A stretch of DNA of 22,556 nt from Deltaproteobacteria bacterium (lineage in GTDB: Bacteria > Desulfobacterota_C > Deferrisomatia > Deferrisomatales > JACRMM01): contig JACRCS010000087.1 in NCBI GenBank assembly GCA_016218905.1, positions 1 to 22,556 of the forward strand, read 5' to 3'. A model generated the notes under the pieces. It saw nothing but the letters and a program-made list of their open reading frames with translations. It ran no database searches and was not told where the DNA came from. Made by a program: the position numbers and the translations under genes. The number at the start of each line of letters is the position of its first letter. The stretch's first letter is position 1. Of this stretch, positions 6,713 to 13,558 are shown piece by piece.

Positions 6713-6811
6713 CCGGCACCGGCGGGATCGGGTGATCTCGGCGAGGTCGACGTCCAGGACGTGGAGGAGGGCAAACAGGGACTTCCGTTGAAGGACTTCG
6801 GGCCGTACCAT
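6713..6811 (-). pseudogene. Zinc-finger/HTH transposon protein, N-terminal part (cut by IS insertion)
   Basis: An ATG at 6811-6809, behind an AGGAG site five bases upstream, opens a frame MVRPEVLQRKSLFALLHVLD followed by VDLAEITRSRRC. It then runs into the IS end and stops at a TAG formed within the inverted repeat. The orientation and the terminal RRC fit the missing start of the zinc-finger gene whose remainder (PYCGGPLHRAGY...) lies at 4469-4942. At about 33 native codons it is far too short to be functional alone. Confidence 0.62.
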
Positions 6812-6922
6812 ATCTCCTGCCTTTCAATGGGCAGGAGCCCCCTTCGAGAATCCGCCAAGAAACGCGAGGGGGCTCCACTTCTCTTCCCTCGCGTATCTCC
6901 CCCCAATCAGCTCAGATTTCCA

Positions 6923-7069
6923 TCACTTTCCGCGTCCGCGCTCAGCCACGAACCCATGCCCCCAGACCCGGAAGCGCTTGCACCGGAGGCACTCCCGAGG
7001 GCGCTGCCACGGGTAGTCGCGCCCGAACGCAACTACCTGGTTGAGGTTCACCGCTACGTGCCATATCAT
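6923..7069 (-). pseudogene. Small zinc-ribbon transposon protein, truncated
   Basis: The frame is 48 residues from the ATG at 7069-7067 (an in-frame GTG lies 9 bases upstream). It begins MIWHVAVNLNQVVAFGRDYP, followed by a Cys pair ECLRCKRFRVWGHGF, and stops after ERGRGK at 6925-6923. From memory, such proteins are longer, carry a second CxxC pair, and precede the zinc-finger/HTH and DDE genes in transposons; a database search should test this. The second pair is absent here, so I infer an internal deletion or frameshift. It is the first gene of the decayed three-gene module. Confidence 0.5.
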
Positions 7070-7108
7070 CCGTTTCACCGTGATGTGGGCTCGAAGCCCA
7101 AAGGAAAA

Positions 7109-7139
7109 GGGCGGAGAGTTCTCGCAAAACTCTCCGCCC
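7109..7139 (-). terminator. Strong hairpin, probable terminator upstream of the transposon module
   Basis: Perfect 12-bp arms GGGCGGAGAGTT and AACTCTCCGCCC enclose a 7-base loop. On the minus strand the stem is followed by TTTTCCTTT, the normal form of an intrinsic terminator. It lies about 40 bp upstream of the first transposon gene and would block read-through transcription into it. In the plus direction only a weak T-rich stretch follows. Confidence 0.65.
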
Positions 7140-7422
7140 GCTTCGTTTCTACTCGCCGGGATCGGTCTCGTCCGACCGACCCAAATAATCCGAAAATCAG
7201 CCCGATCGCGTCAACACATTCTGAAAATCCTCACGCATTTCCAACCTATCTATTGTGGGGATCAACAACTGGAGCAAGAAGGTTGGAATGGGTCCCTGGG
7301 GAGGCTGCTTGGAGGGCCCGGGGGTGCGGGAGGGCGACGGTCAGGGACGAAGGCTCAAGTTGCCCATGACCTGCCGCCACCCCGGGGGATGAACGCTGCT
7401 GACGTCGCGGTCGCAGCCGACT
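7140..7422. other. Intergenic stretch without supported gene
   Basis: No frame here shows a recognisable domain or a convincing start. A separated inverted repeat, TCCAACCT at 7240-7247 and AGGTTGGA at 7280-7287, is visible. The outer end of the decayed transposon should lie somewhere in this stretch or in 7070-7139, but I could not identify its terminal repeat. Confidence 0.5.
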
Positions 7423-7510
7423 GAGGCAGCGGATCAGGTGGCGGTGGACGAACTCGGCGCGCTCGTCCGCCCGAAGACCTTCTTCCGACGCGGCGGCCGG
7501 CCTGCCTCCC
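7423..7510 (-). pseudogene. Fragment of a BTAD/SARP-type regulator C-terminus
   Basis: On the minus strand the sequence encodes EEGLRADERAEFVHRHLIRC. This is near-identical to EEGLRADEVAESFHRHLIRC in the BTAD domain of the regulator at 10339-13524. At DNA level, 26 bp are identical (7423-7448 and 10468-10493). The similarity fades on both sides and the frame reads into unrelated sequence. It is a relic of a duplicated or horizontally acquired homologue and cannot be functional at this length. It lies just upstream of the AAA-ATPase promoter region. Confidence 0.7.
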
Positions 7511-7585
7511 CACGCGGGGCGCGCTTCCACAGCCGCGCTGGCGTCGCTCATCGCTTGCGCGAACCGCAATACGATGGCAGGCTTT

Positions 7586-7637
7586 TTATAGCGATCTATA
7601 GTCGGCTTGAGCTATAAACGGGTATAAATCGCTATAA
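7586..7637. promoter_or_regulatory. Phased TATA-motif cluster / inverted-repeat operator upstream of AAA ATPase
   Basis: Arms TTATAGCGAT (7586-7595) and ATCGCTATAA (7628-7637) are perfect inverted repeats. Between and within them, related motifs recur every 10 bp: TTATAGC, CTATAGT on one side, then GCTATAA (7611), GGTATAA (7621) and GCTATAA (7631). One-helical-turn spacing points to a protein-binding array or promoter elements. It ends 18 bp before the ATG of the ATPase gene. Its AT-rich character stands out sharply in this high-GC window. Confidence 0.6.
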
Positions 7638-7655
7638 CACCAGACGAGGCCAGCC

Positions 7656-8855
7656 ATGGACCCCATCAAGAACCCATTCGCGCCGGGTGCGGGAGCTCCC
7701 CCGCCGGAACTGGTCGGACGTGACGGTGTCCTCGAGCAGACGCGGATCCTCCTCGGCCGCACCAAAGAGCGGCGGCCCGAGAAGAGCATCCTTTTGACGG
7801 GCCTCCGGGGTGTCGGCAAAACCGTGCTGCTCAACGAAATGGAACATCGTGCAACCGAGGACGGCTACCGGACCATCTTGGTGGAGGCCCATGAGGACAA
7901 ACCCCTCGCCGTTCTGATTTCACCTCACCTGCGCCGGTTGCTCTTCGACCTGAACCGCTTGGCCGGTGCAGGAGACAAAGTCCGCCGAGGGTTGGCGGTC
8001 CTCAAGAGCTTTCTCGGAGCCGTGAAGGTCACCGTCGCCGATTTGGAGTTCGGCTTGGACATCGAACCCGAACGAGGAGCGGCGGACAGCGGAGATCTCG
8101 AAAGCGACCTACCGAGCCTCTTTGCCGCTGTGGCGGAAGCCGTCGAAGACCGGAAAGTGCCTGTCGCCGTGTTGATCGACGAGATTCAGTACCTGAGCTC
8201 GAAGGAACTCAGCGCCCTCATCATGGCCATGCACCGCATGCAACAGCGCCGGCTCCCCCTCGTGCTGCTCGGAGCAGGTCTACCCTTCCTGCCGCGGCTC
8301 GCGGGTGAGTCGAAATCATGCGCGGAAAGGCTCTTCGATTTCCCCATCGTCGGAGCGCTGTCACAGGAGGATGCCGCGAAGGCTCTGCAAGATCCCGTCA
8401 GGGCGGCGGGGATCATATTCGAACCCGCCGCGCTCGAGGAGATCTTCCGTCTCACGAAGGGCTACCCCTACTTCCTGCAGGAGTGGGGGTACCAGGCCTG
8501 GAATCGCGCGGAGTCGTCACCGATCCGGCTGCAGACGGTCAAGGACGCGACCGCAAGGGTCGTCGCTCGCCTCGATCAGAACTTCTTCCGGGTACGGTTC
8601 GACCGGCTAACGCCAGGCGAGAGGACATTCCTGCGCGCGGTCGCCCAACTTGGGCCGGGTTCACACCGGACAGGCGACATCGCCGACCTGCTTGGCACGA
8701 AGATTACGAGCCTTGGACCGGTGCGGGCCCAACTCATCAAGAAGGGGATGATTTACAGCCCCGCTCACGGAGAGATCGCCTTTACTGTCCCGCTCTTCGA
8801 CGAGTTCATGCAGAGGGCGATGCCGGAGTTCGTCCCGCGTCCCGGGAGGGCTTAA
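7656..8855 (+). CDS. AAA-type ATPase with C-terminal winged-helix-like region
   Basis: This is a complete 399-residue P-loop ATPase. It opens with NPFAPGAGAPPPELVGRD, typical of the 'VGR' box before an AAA_16-type module. It has Walker A GLRGVGKT at 49-56 and Walker B VAVLIDEIQ at about 169-177. The stretch LVLLGAGLPFLP lies in the sensor-1 position. FRLTKGYPYFLQEWGYQAW is the lid-helix region seen in Orc/Cdc6- and STAND-like ATPases. The C-terminal 90 residues (LTPGERTFLRAVAQLG...ALKKGMIYSP-like turn, then DEFMQRAMPEF) look like a winged helix. No partner gene is adjacent, so its biological role is unknown. The ATG at 7656 follows GAGG and the TATA-motif array, which may be its own promoter or operator. 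Confidence 0.85.
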   Translation: MDPIKNPFAPGAGAPPPELVGRDGVLEQTRILLGRTKERRPEKSILLTGLRGVGKTVLLNEMEHRATEDGYRTILVEAHEDKPLAVLISPHLRRLLFDLNRLAGAGDKVRRGLAVLKSFLGAVKVTVADLEFGLDIEPERGAADSGDLESDLPSLFAAVAEAVEDRKVPVAVLIDEIQYLSSKELSALIMAMHRMQQRRLPLVLLGAGLPFLPRLAGESKSCAERLFDFPIVGALSQEDAAKALQDPVRAAGIIFEPAALEEIFRLTKGYPYFLQEWGYQAWNRAESSPIRLQTVKDATARVVARLDQNFFRVRFDRLTPGERTFLRAVAQLGPGSHRTGDIADLLGTKITSLGPVRAQLIKKGMIYSPAHGEIAFTVPLFDEFMQRAMPEFVPRPGRA

Positions 8856-8892
8856 CTCTTCCCGGCACCGCCGCGGAAGCGGCGAGCGCGCC

Positions 8893-8976
8893 TCGATGGA
8901 GCAGGCCGGCCGGAGGCCTCGAGCCGCGTCGGCTTGCCTATCGCCGTTACGCCTCCTCGCCTCCGAAGAGGAGTGA
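8893..8976 (-). pseudogene. Diverged duplicate of the Uma2 gene 3' end
   Basis: This segment resembles 9637-9721, which contains the last codons of the Uma2 gene and the sequence after it. Both contain GGAGCAGGCCG, CGAGCCGCG and CTCCGAAGA blocks in the same order and spacing. No open Uma2 body is attached here. It appears to be the tail of a lost Uma2 paralogue or a repeated 3'-flanking sequence, lying 38 bp downstream of the ATPase gene. Confidence 0.5.
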
Positions 8977-9075
8977 AGATCGGACAGGAAAGGTGGGAAA
9001 CGTGGGGAGCTTCCTTCCCCGGCTCGGGAGGGGTTCCCAGGTGGCGCGACGTGCGCAGGGAAAGGGGCCTGGCGT

Positions 9076-9438
9076 TCAGGCCGCGCCGTGAGCCTCGGTG
9101 TCGCGGCGGTGCTCGGCGAGGTCTTCGGCGAGGGCGTCGATCTTCGCACTCAACCGGCTCTCGACCGACTCGATTTTGGCGTTCAACCGGCTCTCGACCG
9201 AGTCGATCTTGGCGCTCAAATGGCTGTCGCCCGAGTCGATCTTGGCGCTCAACCGGGCGTCAACCGATTCGATCTTCCGGTCCAAGGTCTGGAGGAGAAA
9301 CAGGAGGTGGTCGTCGCGCTCCTTGGACTCCTCCCGGGCGCGCTGGATCTCGCTACGAAGGACCTCGTGACCTTCGAGCACCAGGTCGAACTTGCCGCGC
9401 ATGTCCTCGAGCAGGATCTCCAGGTGGTCCTTCTCCAT
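9076..9438 (-). CDS. Small coiled-coil protein with hendecad repeats
   Basis: This acidic/basic helical protein of 120 residues starts at ATG 9438 (MEKDHLEILLEDMRGKFDLV), seven bases after GGAGGGGG. Residues about 50-110 consist of near-perfect 11-residue repeats of the type SVESRLSAKID, ending ALAEDLAEHRRDTEAHGAA. Eleven-residue periodicity predicts a long, nearly straight or slightly right-handed coiled coil. There are no Cys residues, no membrane segment and no catalytic motif. The frame is open upstream to 9774, but that part is low-complexity Arg/Ala sequence and is rejected. From memory, similar proteins occur next to Uma2-family genes. Here the Uma2 gene lies 256 bp upstream on the same strand, so a functional pairing is possible but unproven. 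Confidence 0.8.
   Translation of the reverse strand: MEKDHLEILLEDMRGKFDLVLEGHEVLRSEIQRAREESKERDDHLLFLLQTLDRKIESVDARLSAKIDSGDSHLSAKIDSVESRLNAKIESVESRLSAKIDALAEDLAEHRRDTEAHGAA
9137..9268. repeat. Four tandem 33-bp repeats encoding hendecads
   Basis: Units start at 9137, 9170, 9203 and 9236, each opening TCGAT(C/T)TT, with a partial fifth unit at 9269-9280. Each unit encodes one 11-residue coiled-coil repeat. Differences between units are mostly single bases, so the array expanded relatively recently and may vary in length between strains. Confidence 0.85.
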
Positions 9439-9694
9439 CGCGCCCCCTCCTTCCGTCAAAGCGGCCATCCGGCGAAGGCACCATACCCGGGGCGAGGAAG
9501 AGCCGTCAAGCGGCCGATGCCGGCCGGCTGGACAGCGGCGTCTCCACCGCAACAAACTCCGGCATCGCCCTCTGCCTTGTCTCGCGAACCGGAAGTGCTC
9601 GGGTCTCCTCCGGGCACGATCCCGAATGGGCGAGCACTCCTCGACGGAGCAGGCCGCCCCGACGTTTCGAGCCGCGCAAGCTCGTCGGTCGCCG

Positions 9695-10258
9695 TCACAG
9701 CTCCTCCGCTCCGAAGACGTCCCCGAGCGCAATCGGCAGCCCTCCCAAGCTCCGGAGTTCCAGCGTCTCTCCACGGCCGTAGACGCGGGCCCGCTGGAAG
9801 GCTCCGTCCTCTCCGAGGGAGAAGGCCTCGACGGTCGCTCCCTCCGGGTCGACGAGGAGGTACTCCCGCACGCCGTGGCGTTCGTAGAGCGCGAACTTGG
9901 TCCTCCGGTCCTTCAGCGAAGTTGAGGGCGAGAGGATCTCGACCACGAGGTCCGGGGCGCCCTGAATGTTGGCGGGAGTGATCTTGGTCCGATCGCACAC
10001 GACGATCACGTCCGGCTGGACCACGTCATGGGGGCTCAGGACCACGTCGATAGGACTCGGGAAAACACGGCAGGGATGGCCGCGCAGAGCTGGAGCCAGG
10101 AAGGCCGTGAGTTGGGCGACGATCGACTGGTGCCGGGTCGTCGGCGCGGGGGTCATGGCGTACGGCTCCCCGTCGATGATCTCCCACCGTTCGTCGTCCG
10201 GCCAGGTCACGTAGTCCTCGTAGCTGAACCGGCGTTCCGGACTCTCGGGGATCGGCAT
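9695..10258 (-). CDS. Uma2-family (DUF820) putative PD-(D/E)XK nuclease
   Basis: The protein has 187 residues and the ATG at 10258 follows a clear GGAGGTGAAGG site. Family features visible: N-terminal SYEDYVTWPDDERWEIIDGEPYAM; QPDVIVV with an acidic residue of the nuclease core; DLVVEILSPSTSLKDRRTKF, which supplies the E and K of the core; and YLLVDPEGATVEAF. The fold is restriction-endonuclease-like by family knowledge, but the cellular role of Uma2 proteins remains poorly defined. The length and order of motifs are typical and the gene looks intact. Its 3' end is partly duplicated at 8893-8976. Confidence 0.88.
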   Translation of the reverse strand: MPIPESPERRFSYEDYVTWPDDERWEIIDGEPYAMTPAPTTRHQSIVAQLTAFLAPALRGHPCRVFPSPIDVVLSPHDVVQPDVIVVCDRTKITPANIQGAPDLVVEILSPSTSLKDRRTKFALYERHGVREYLLVDPEGATVEAFSLGEDGAFQRARVYGRGETLELRSLGGLPIALGDVFGAEEL

Positions 10259-10338
10259 CCTTCACCTCCGTGGTGGAAGAATAGTCCCGGCGCGCTCGGA
10301 TTTCTATGCAGCGGCGAGGGCCAACGAAGGCCCGAGGT

Positions 10339-13300
10339 TCAGCCTTCCAAGGCCGCTTCGAGCGCCTCCCGGGTCTTTCGGGACGGTTCGATGCCGAGCC
10401 CCCTCCGGAGCGCCTCTTCACAGCGCTTGTAGGCTGCGGCCGCCTCGGCTCGGCGGCCGAGCTCTCCGAGGCAGCGGATCAGGTGGCGGTGGAAGGACTC
10501 CGCCACCTCATCGGCGCGGAGGCCCTCCTCCCACGCGGCCGCCGCCCGTTCCCACGCTCGAGCGCGCTCCCAGAAGGAGCCGACTTCCCGCATCGCGTGG
10601 ACGAACCGCTGCTTCAACCGGTGGCGGGTCTTCTCCACCCACCACGCCTCGTCCTCGAGCCCCAGGAAGGGACCCTGATAGAGCGCGGCGATCCTGCCGG
10701 CGAGCCGGTCCACCTCCGCGGCGCCGGGCGAGGGTAGGGAGAGGAGCGTGCGCAGGCTCGTGGCGAGCCGCTCCGCGGCCCAGGCGTCCACCCAACAGCA
10801 ACGGGGATCCAACGTGAGGCGGCCGCTCTGGAACTGGAGCGCGTCCGGCGAGCCGAGGAGCTTGCGGAGCCGGTGGAGCGTCATCTCCAGGGCGTGGAGG
10901 GCCGCGGCCCCGTGGGAATCGGGCCAGAGGATCTCGGCGACGCGGTGCCAACCGACCGCCCTGCCGCCGAGCGCGACGCAGACCTTCAGGAGCTCCACGG
11001 GCTTCGCCTGGGAGCGGGCGGAAAAGCGAAGGGGCTCCCCCTCCCTCACGAGCTCGAAACGCCCCAGGGTGTAGACCCGGATCGGCCAGGGCCAGCTCTC
11101 GAGCTCGACGGGCGGGGTCCGGGGCGCGAGCCTCCACCGCGTCACGAGGTTTCTGGCGTACTCGGGCTCGATTTCCGCCTCGAGCGCCCGGGCGCAGAGC
11201 TCCGCCATCACGTCCGGCCGCCACCAGGCCGTCGTCGCGTAGCCCTCCCGCCGCCCGATCCCGAACGCCTCCGCGAGGCTCGCGCGCCCCGCGGCATCTC
11301 CGCCGGCGAGAAACGCGACGTGCGCTTCGGTCAGGTGGAAGGCGAAGTCGAAGTACCGGCTCCGGACCCTCCCCTTCAGCTCGCGCCCTCTCTCCAGGTG
11401 TCCGCGGGCCTCCTCCCACCTCCCGGCCTCCGCGAGCGCCTGGGCCGCGTCGATCTGAAAGCTCGCTTCTAAGAAGGGAGCCCCGCCGTTGGATGCCAGC
11501 CGGGCGGCCTCGACTGCGTGCTCGGCCGCCAGGGCGGCGTCTCCCCGGAGCGCCGCCTGCCAGGCCCGGAGGTTGTGGCAGTGGCCGTGCTCCAGGGCCT
11601 TCGAAGCGTCCGAAGCCGCCTCCTTCCTCGCCACGAGGCCGCCGGCCCGTTCCGCGTCGCCTTCGAGGAAGGCCGCGTAGGCGCCCATCGAGAGCAGCAT
11701 CCCGTCGAGGAGGTGCACGCCCGATTCCTGCGCCAGGGCGAGGCCCTTCTCGACCGCCTCGAGGCAGGTCTTCGCGGCGCCGACCTGCCAGGAGTGCATG
11801 GCCTCCATGAACCGCCAGAGGAGCCGCGGCAGCGGGCCGAGCCCCCCGGCTTCGGCGAGAGGCCGGAGCTCGTCGATCAGCATCGTCGAACGGGCGAGGG
11901 TCCCCGACCAGTTGGACCAGATGCACAGCCGGGAGCCGAGCGAGAGCTTCTGCAAAGGACCGGGCGCGGCTTCGAAGAGACGCCAGGCGCGCTCCTCCCA
12001 GTGCTCGAAACGGGGGTGGTCCGGCCTGCGAAGGACCAGTGCCATGAAGACGCTCGGCACGAGGCGGGCCTCGAGCTCCATGGCCTCGCTCTCACCCCCG
12101 GACCCGAGCTCGTCCAGCTCGTCGATCCAGAAGTCGAGCGGGCTCATGTCGTCCCAGCCGTGGAAGAAGGTCTCCACGGCGGCGGACCAGGTCAGGAGCG
12201 TTGCTCGCCGATCCCCCCGCTCCCGAAAGGAACGGTAGGACCTCTCGAGGAGCTCGCGCCCGCGGGACGGGTCCGAGCAGGCCGCGCAGACGCCATTCCA
12301 GTGCAGGAGCCAGGGATCCTCGCTCACAACATCATTGGGAAGGCTCGAGCACCACTCTCGCAAGAGCGCCTGCCTCCCCTCGCGGAAGAGCGACGGCGCG
12401 GCGGAGACGACCAGCCGGCCGAGACCGGCCCAGTCGCCCGCTTCGCGGAAGAGTCGCGCGCCCTCCTCCACCTGTCCGTGCTCCAGGAGGACGGCGGCGG
12501 CCCTCCTTCTCAGCTCCCCCAGCGCGTTCGGCTCGAGCTCTCGCGACGCCTGGGAGCGCAGATACTCCCTCAGCAGGCCGTGGTAGCGGTAGGAGAGCTC
12601 GGGCCCGGCGAAGCGCTCGACGAGAAACTGGTCTTCCGCGAACTTGGAGAGCGCACCGCCCGCCCCGGGCGTGAGCTTCTCGGCCATGGACGCGGTCATG
12701 ACCGGGAGCAGCGAGGTGGCGGTGAGGGCCCGTCGGGTCCCGGGGCCGGCGCCCTGGAGCACCTCGAGCGCGAGGTAGCGGTCGACGAGCTCCGTGTTCA
12801 GGGTCTCCGCGGGCGGCCCGTGGCCATCCTCCTTCAGCGCCTCTACCAGCAGAAGCAGGCCCGCTGCCCAGCCGTCGGCCTTCTCGACCACGAGGGGCAG
12901 GAGCTCTTCGCGGCCAGCTCGGAGACCTCGCAGGCGCGCCACCGAATCGGCCTCGTCGGGCGTAAAGCGCAGAGCGTTCCAGTCCAGGAGCCGAGCCACC
13001 CCCCGCGCTTGGAGCCGGCACCAGGAGGCCGGAGGAGGCGTCCGGCTCACGAGAATGGCCGCCACGTCCGCGGGCAGCTCGGTGAGAGCCACCTCGACGA
13101 CGTCTCCGAAGCCCGGCCCGGCCGCCGCCTGCTGGTAATCGTCGAGGACGACGATGCAGGGTCCTTCGAAGCTCCGGAAGAGGTCGCGGATGAAGAGGCG
13201 GACGCCGGAAGGCGCTCGGAGGTTGTACTCCGCCGGGAGGGGGGGCCGCCGCGAAACGGCCGCTTCGCCCGCGGCCGCCGCGAAGTAGTGGAGGAAGGTG

Positions 13301-13524
13301 CCGACGTCGGAGTCCGTGTCGTCGACGCGGTACCAGACCGCTCGGACCGCGCGGGCCTGCAGGTAGCTGGCGACGAGGGTGGTCTTCCCGGCCCCGGGTG
13401 GTCCCTCGACCCAGAGCACGCGCGCGGACTCGAGGGCCTCGTCGAGCCAGCCGAAGAGGCGCGGCCGGGGCAGGATCGCGGAGAGTCTGGGCGGGCCGAG
13501 CTTCGCCAGGACGGACATGCGCAC
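10339..13524 (-). CDS. Large SARP/LuxR-type STAND transcriptional regulator (ATPase-TPR-wHTH-BTAD)
   Basis: This is a cytoplasmic regulator of 1061 residues. The N-terminal STAND/AAA domain has P-loop GPPGAGKTT (41-49) and Walker B CIVVLDDYQ (123-131). A MalT-like central part follows, then alanine-rich helical repeats consistent with TPRs (about 330-790). An OmpR-type winged helix starts near residue 812 (VYTLGRFELVREGEPLRFSARSQAK...ALHALEMTLHRLRKLLG). A BTAD domain closes the protein (RADEVAESFHRHLIRCLGELGRRAEAAAAYKRC). Such proteins bind ATP and an unknown ligand and then activate transcription. GTG 13524 and ATG 13518 are both possible starts; GAGGGG sits seven bases before the ATG. The gene begins 34 bp after the oxidoreductase stop, so the two may share an operon. 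Confidence 0.88.
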   Translation of the reverse strand: MRMSVLAKLGPPRLSAILPRPRLFGWLDEALESARVLWVEGPPGAGKTTLVASYLQARAVRAVWYRVDDTDSDVGTFLHYFAAAAGEAAVSRRPPLPAEYNLRAPSGVRLFIRDLFRSFEGPCIVVLDDYQQAAAGPGFGDVVEVALTELPADVAAILVSRTPPPASWCRLQARGVARLLDWNALRFTPDEADSVARLRGLRAGREELLPLVVEKADGWAAGLLLLVEALKEDGHGPPAETLNTELVDRYLALEVLQGAGPGTRRALTATSLLPVMTASMAEKLTPGAGGALSKFAEDQFLVERFAGPELSYRYHGLLREYLRSQASRELEPNALGELRRRAAAVLLEHGQVEEGARLFREAGDWAGLGRLVVSAAPSLFREGRQALLREWCSSLPNDVVSEDPWLLHWNGVCAACSDPSRGRELLERSYRSFRERGDRRATLLTWSAAVETFFHGWDDMSPLDFWIDELDELGSGGESEAMELEARLVPSVFMALVLRRPDHPRFEHWEERAWRLFEAAPGPLQKLSLGSRLCIWSNWSGTLARSTMLIDELRPLAEAGGLGPLPRLLWRFMEAMHSWQVGAAKTCLEAVEKGLALAQESGVHLLDGMLLSMGAYAAFLEGDAERAGGLVARKEAASDASKALEHGHCHNLRAWQAALRGDAALAAEHAVEAARLASNGGAPFLEASFQIDAAQALAEAGRWEEARGHLERGRELKGRVRSRYFDFAFHLTEAHVAFLAGGDAAGRASLAEAFGIGRREGYATTAWWRPDVMAELCARALEAEIEPEYARNLVTRWRLAPRTPPVELESWPWPIRVYTLGRFELVREGEPLRFSARSQAKPVELLKVCVALGGRAVGWHRVAEILWPDSHGAAALHALEMTLHRLRKLLGSPDALQFQSGRLTLDPRCCWVDAWAAERLATSLRTLLSLPSPGAAEVDRLAGRIAALYQGPFLGLEDEAWWVEKTRHRLKQRFVHAMREVGSFWERARAWERAAAAWEEGLRADEVAESFHRHLIRCLGELGRRAEAAAAYKRCEEALRRGLGIEPSRKTREALEAALEG

Positions 13525-13558
13525 CCCTCGGGAGTGGTCTCGGGGGTTCCTTCGGCTC

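Noticed and set aside
6761..7369. 202-residue plus-strand frame
   Set aside because: There is no recognisable domain; it runs through the hairpin and overlaps minus-strand frames that resemble transposon proteins.
9137..9280. CRISPR-like regular repeats
   Set aside because: The 33-bp units are adjacent, with no spacers, and encode a coiled coil in frame.
9439..9774. N-terminal extension of the coiled-coil gene to 9774
   Set aside because: The extra residues are low-complexity and overlap the Uma2 tail, whereas ATG 9438 has a ribosome-binding site.
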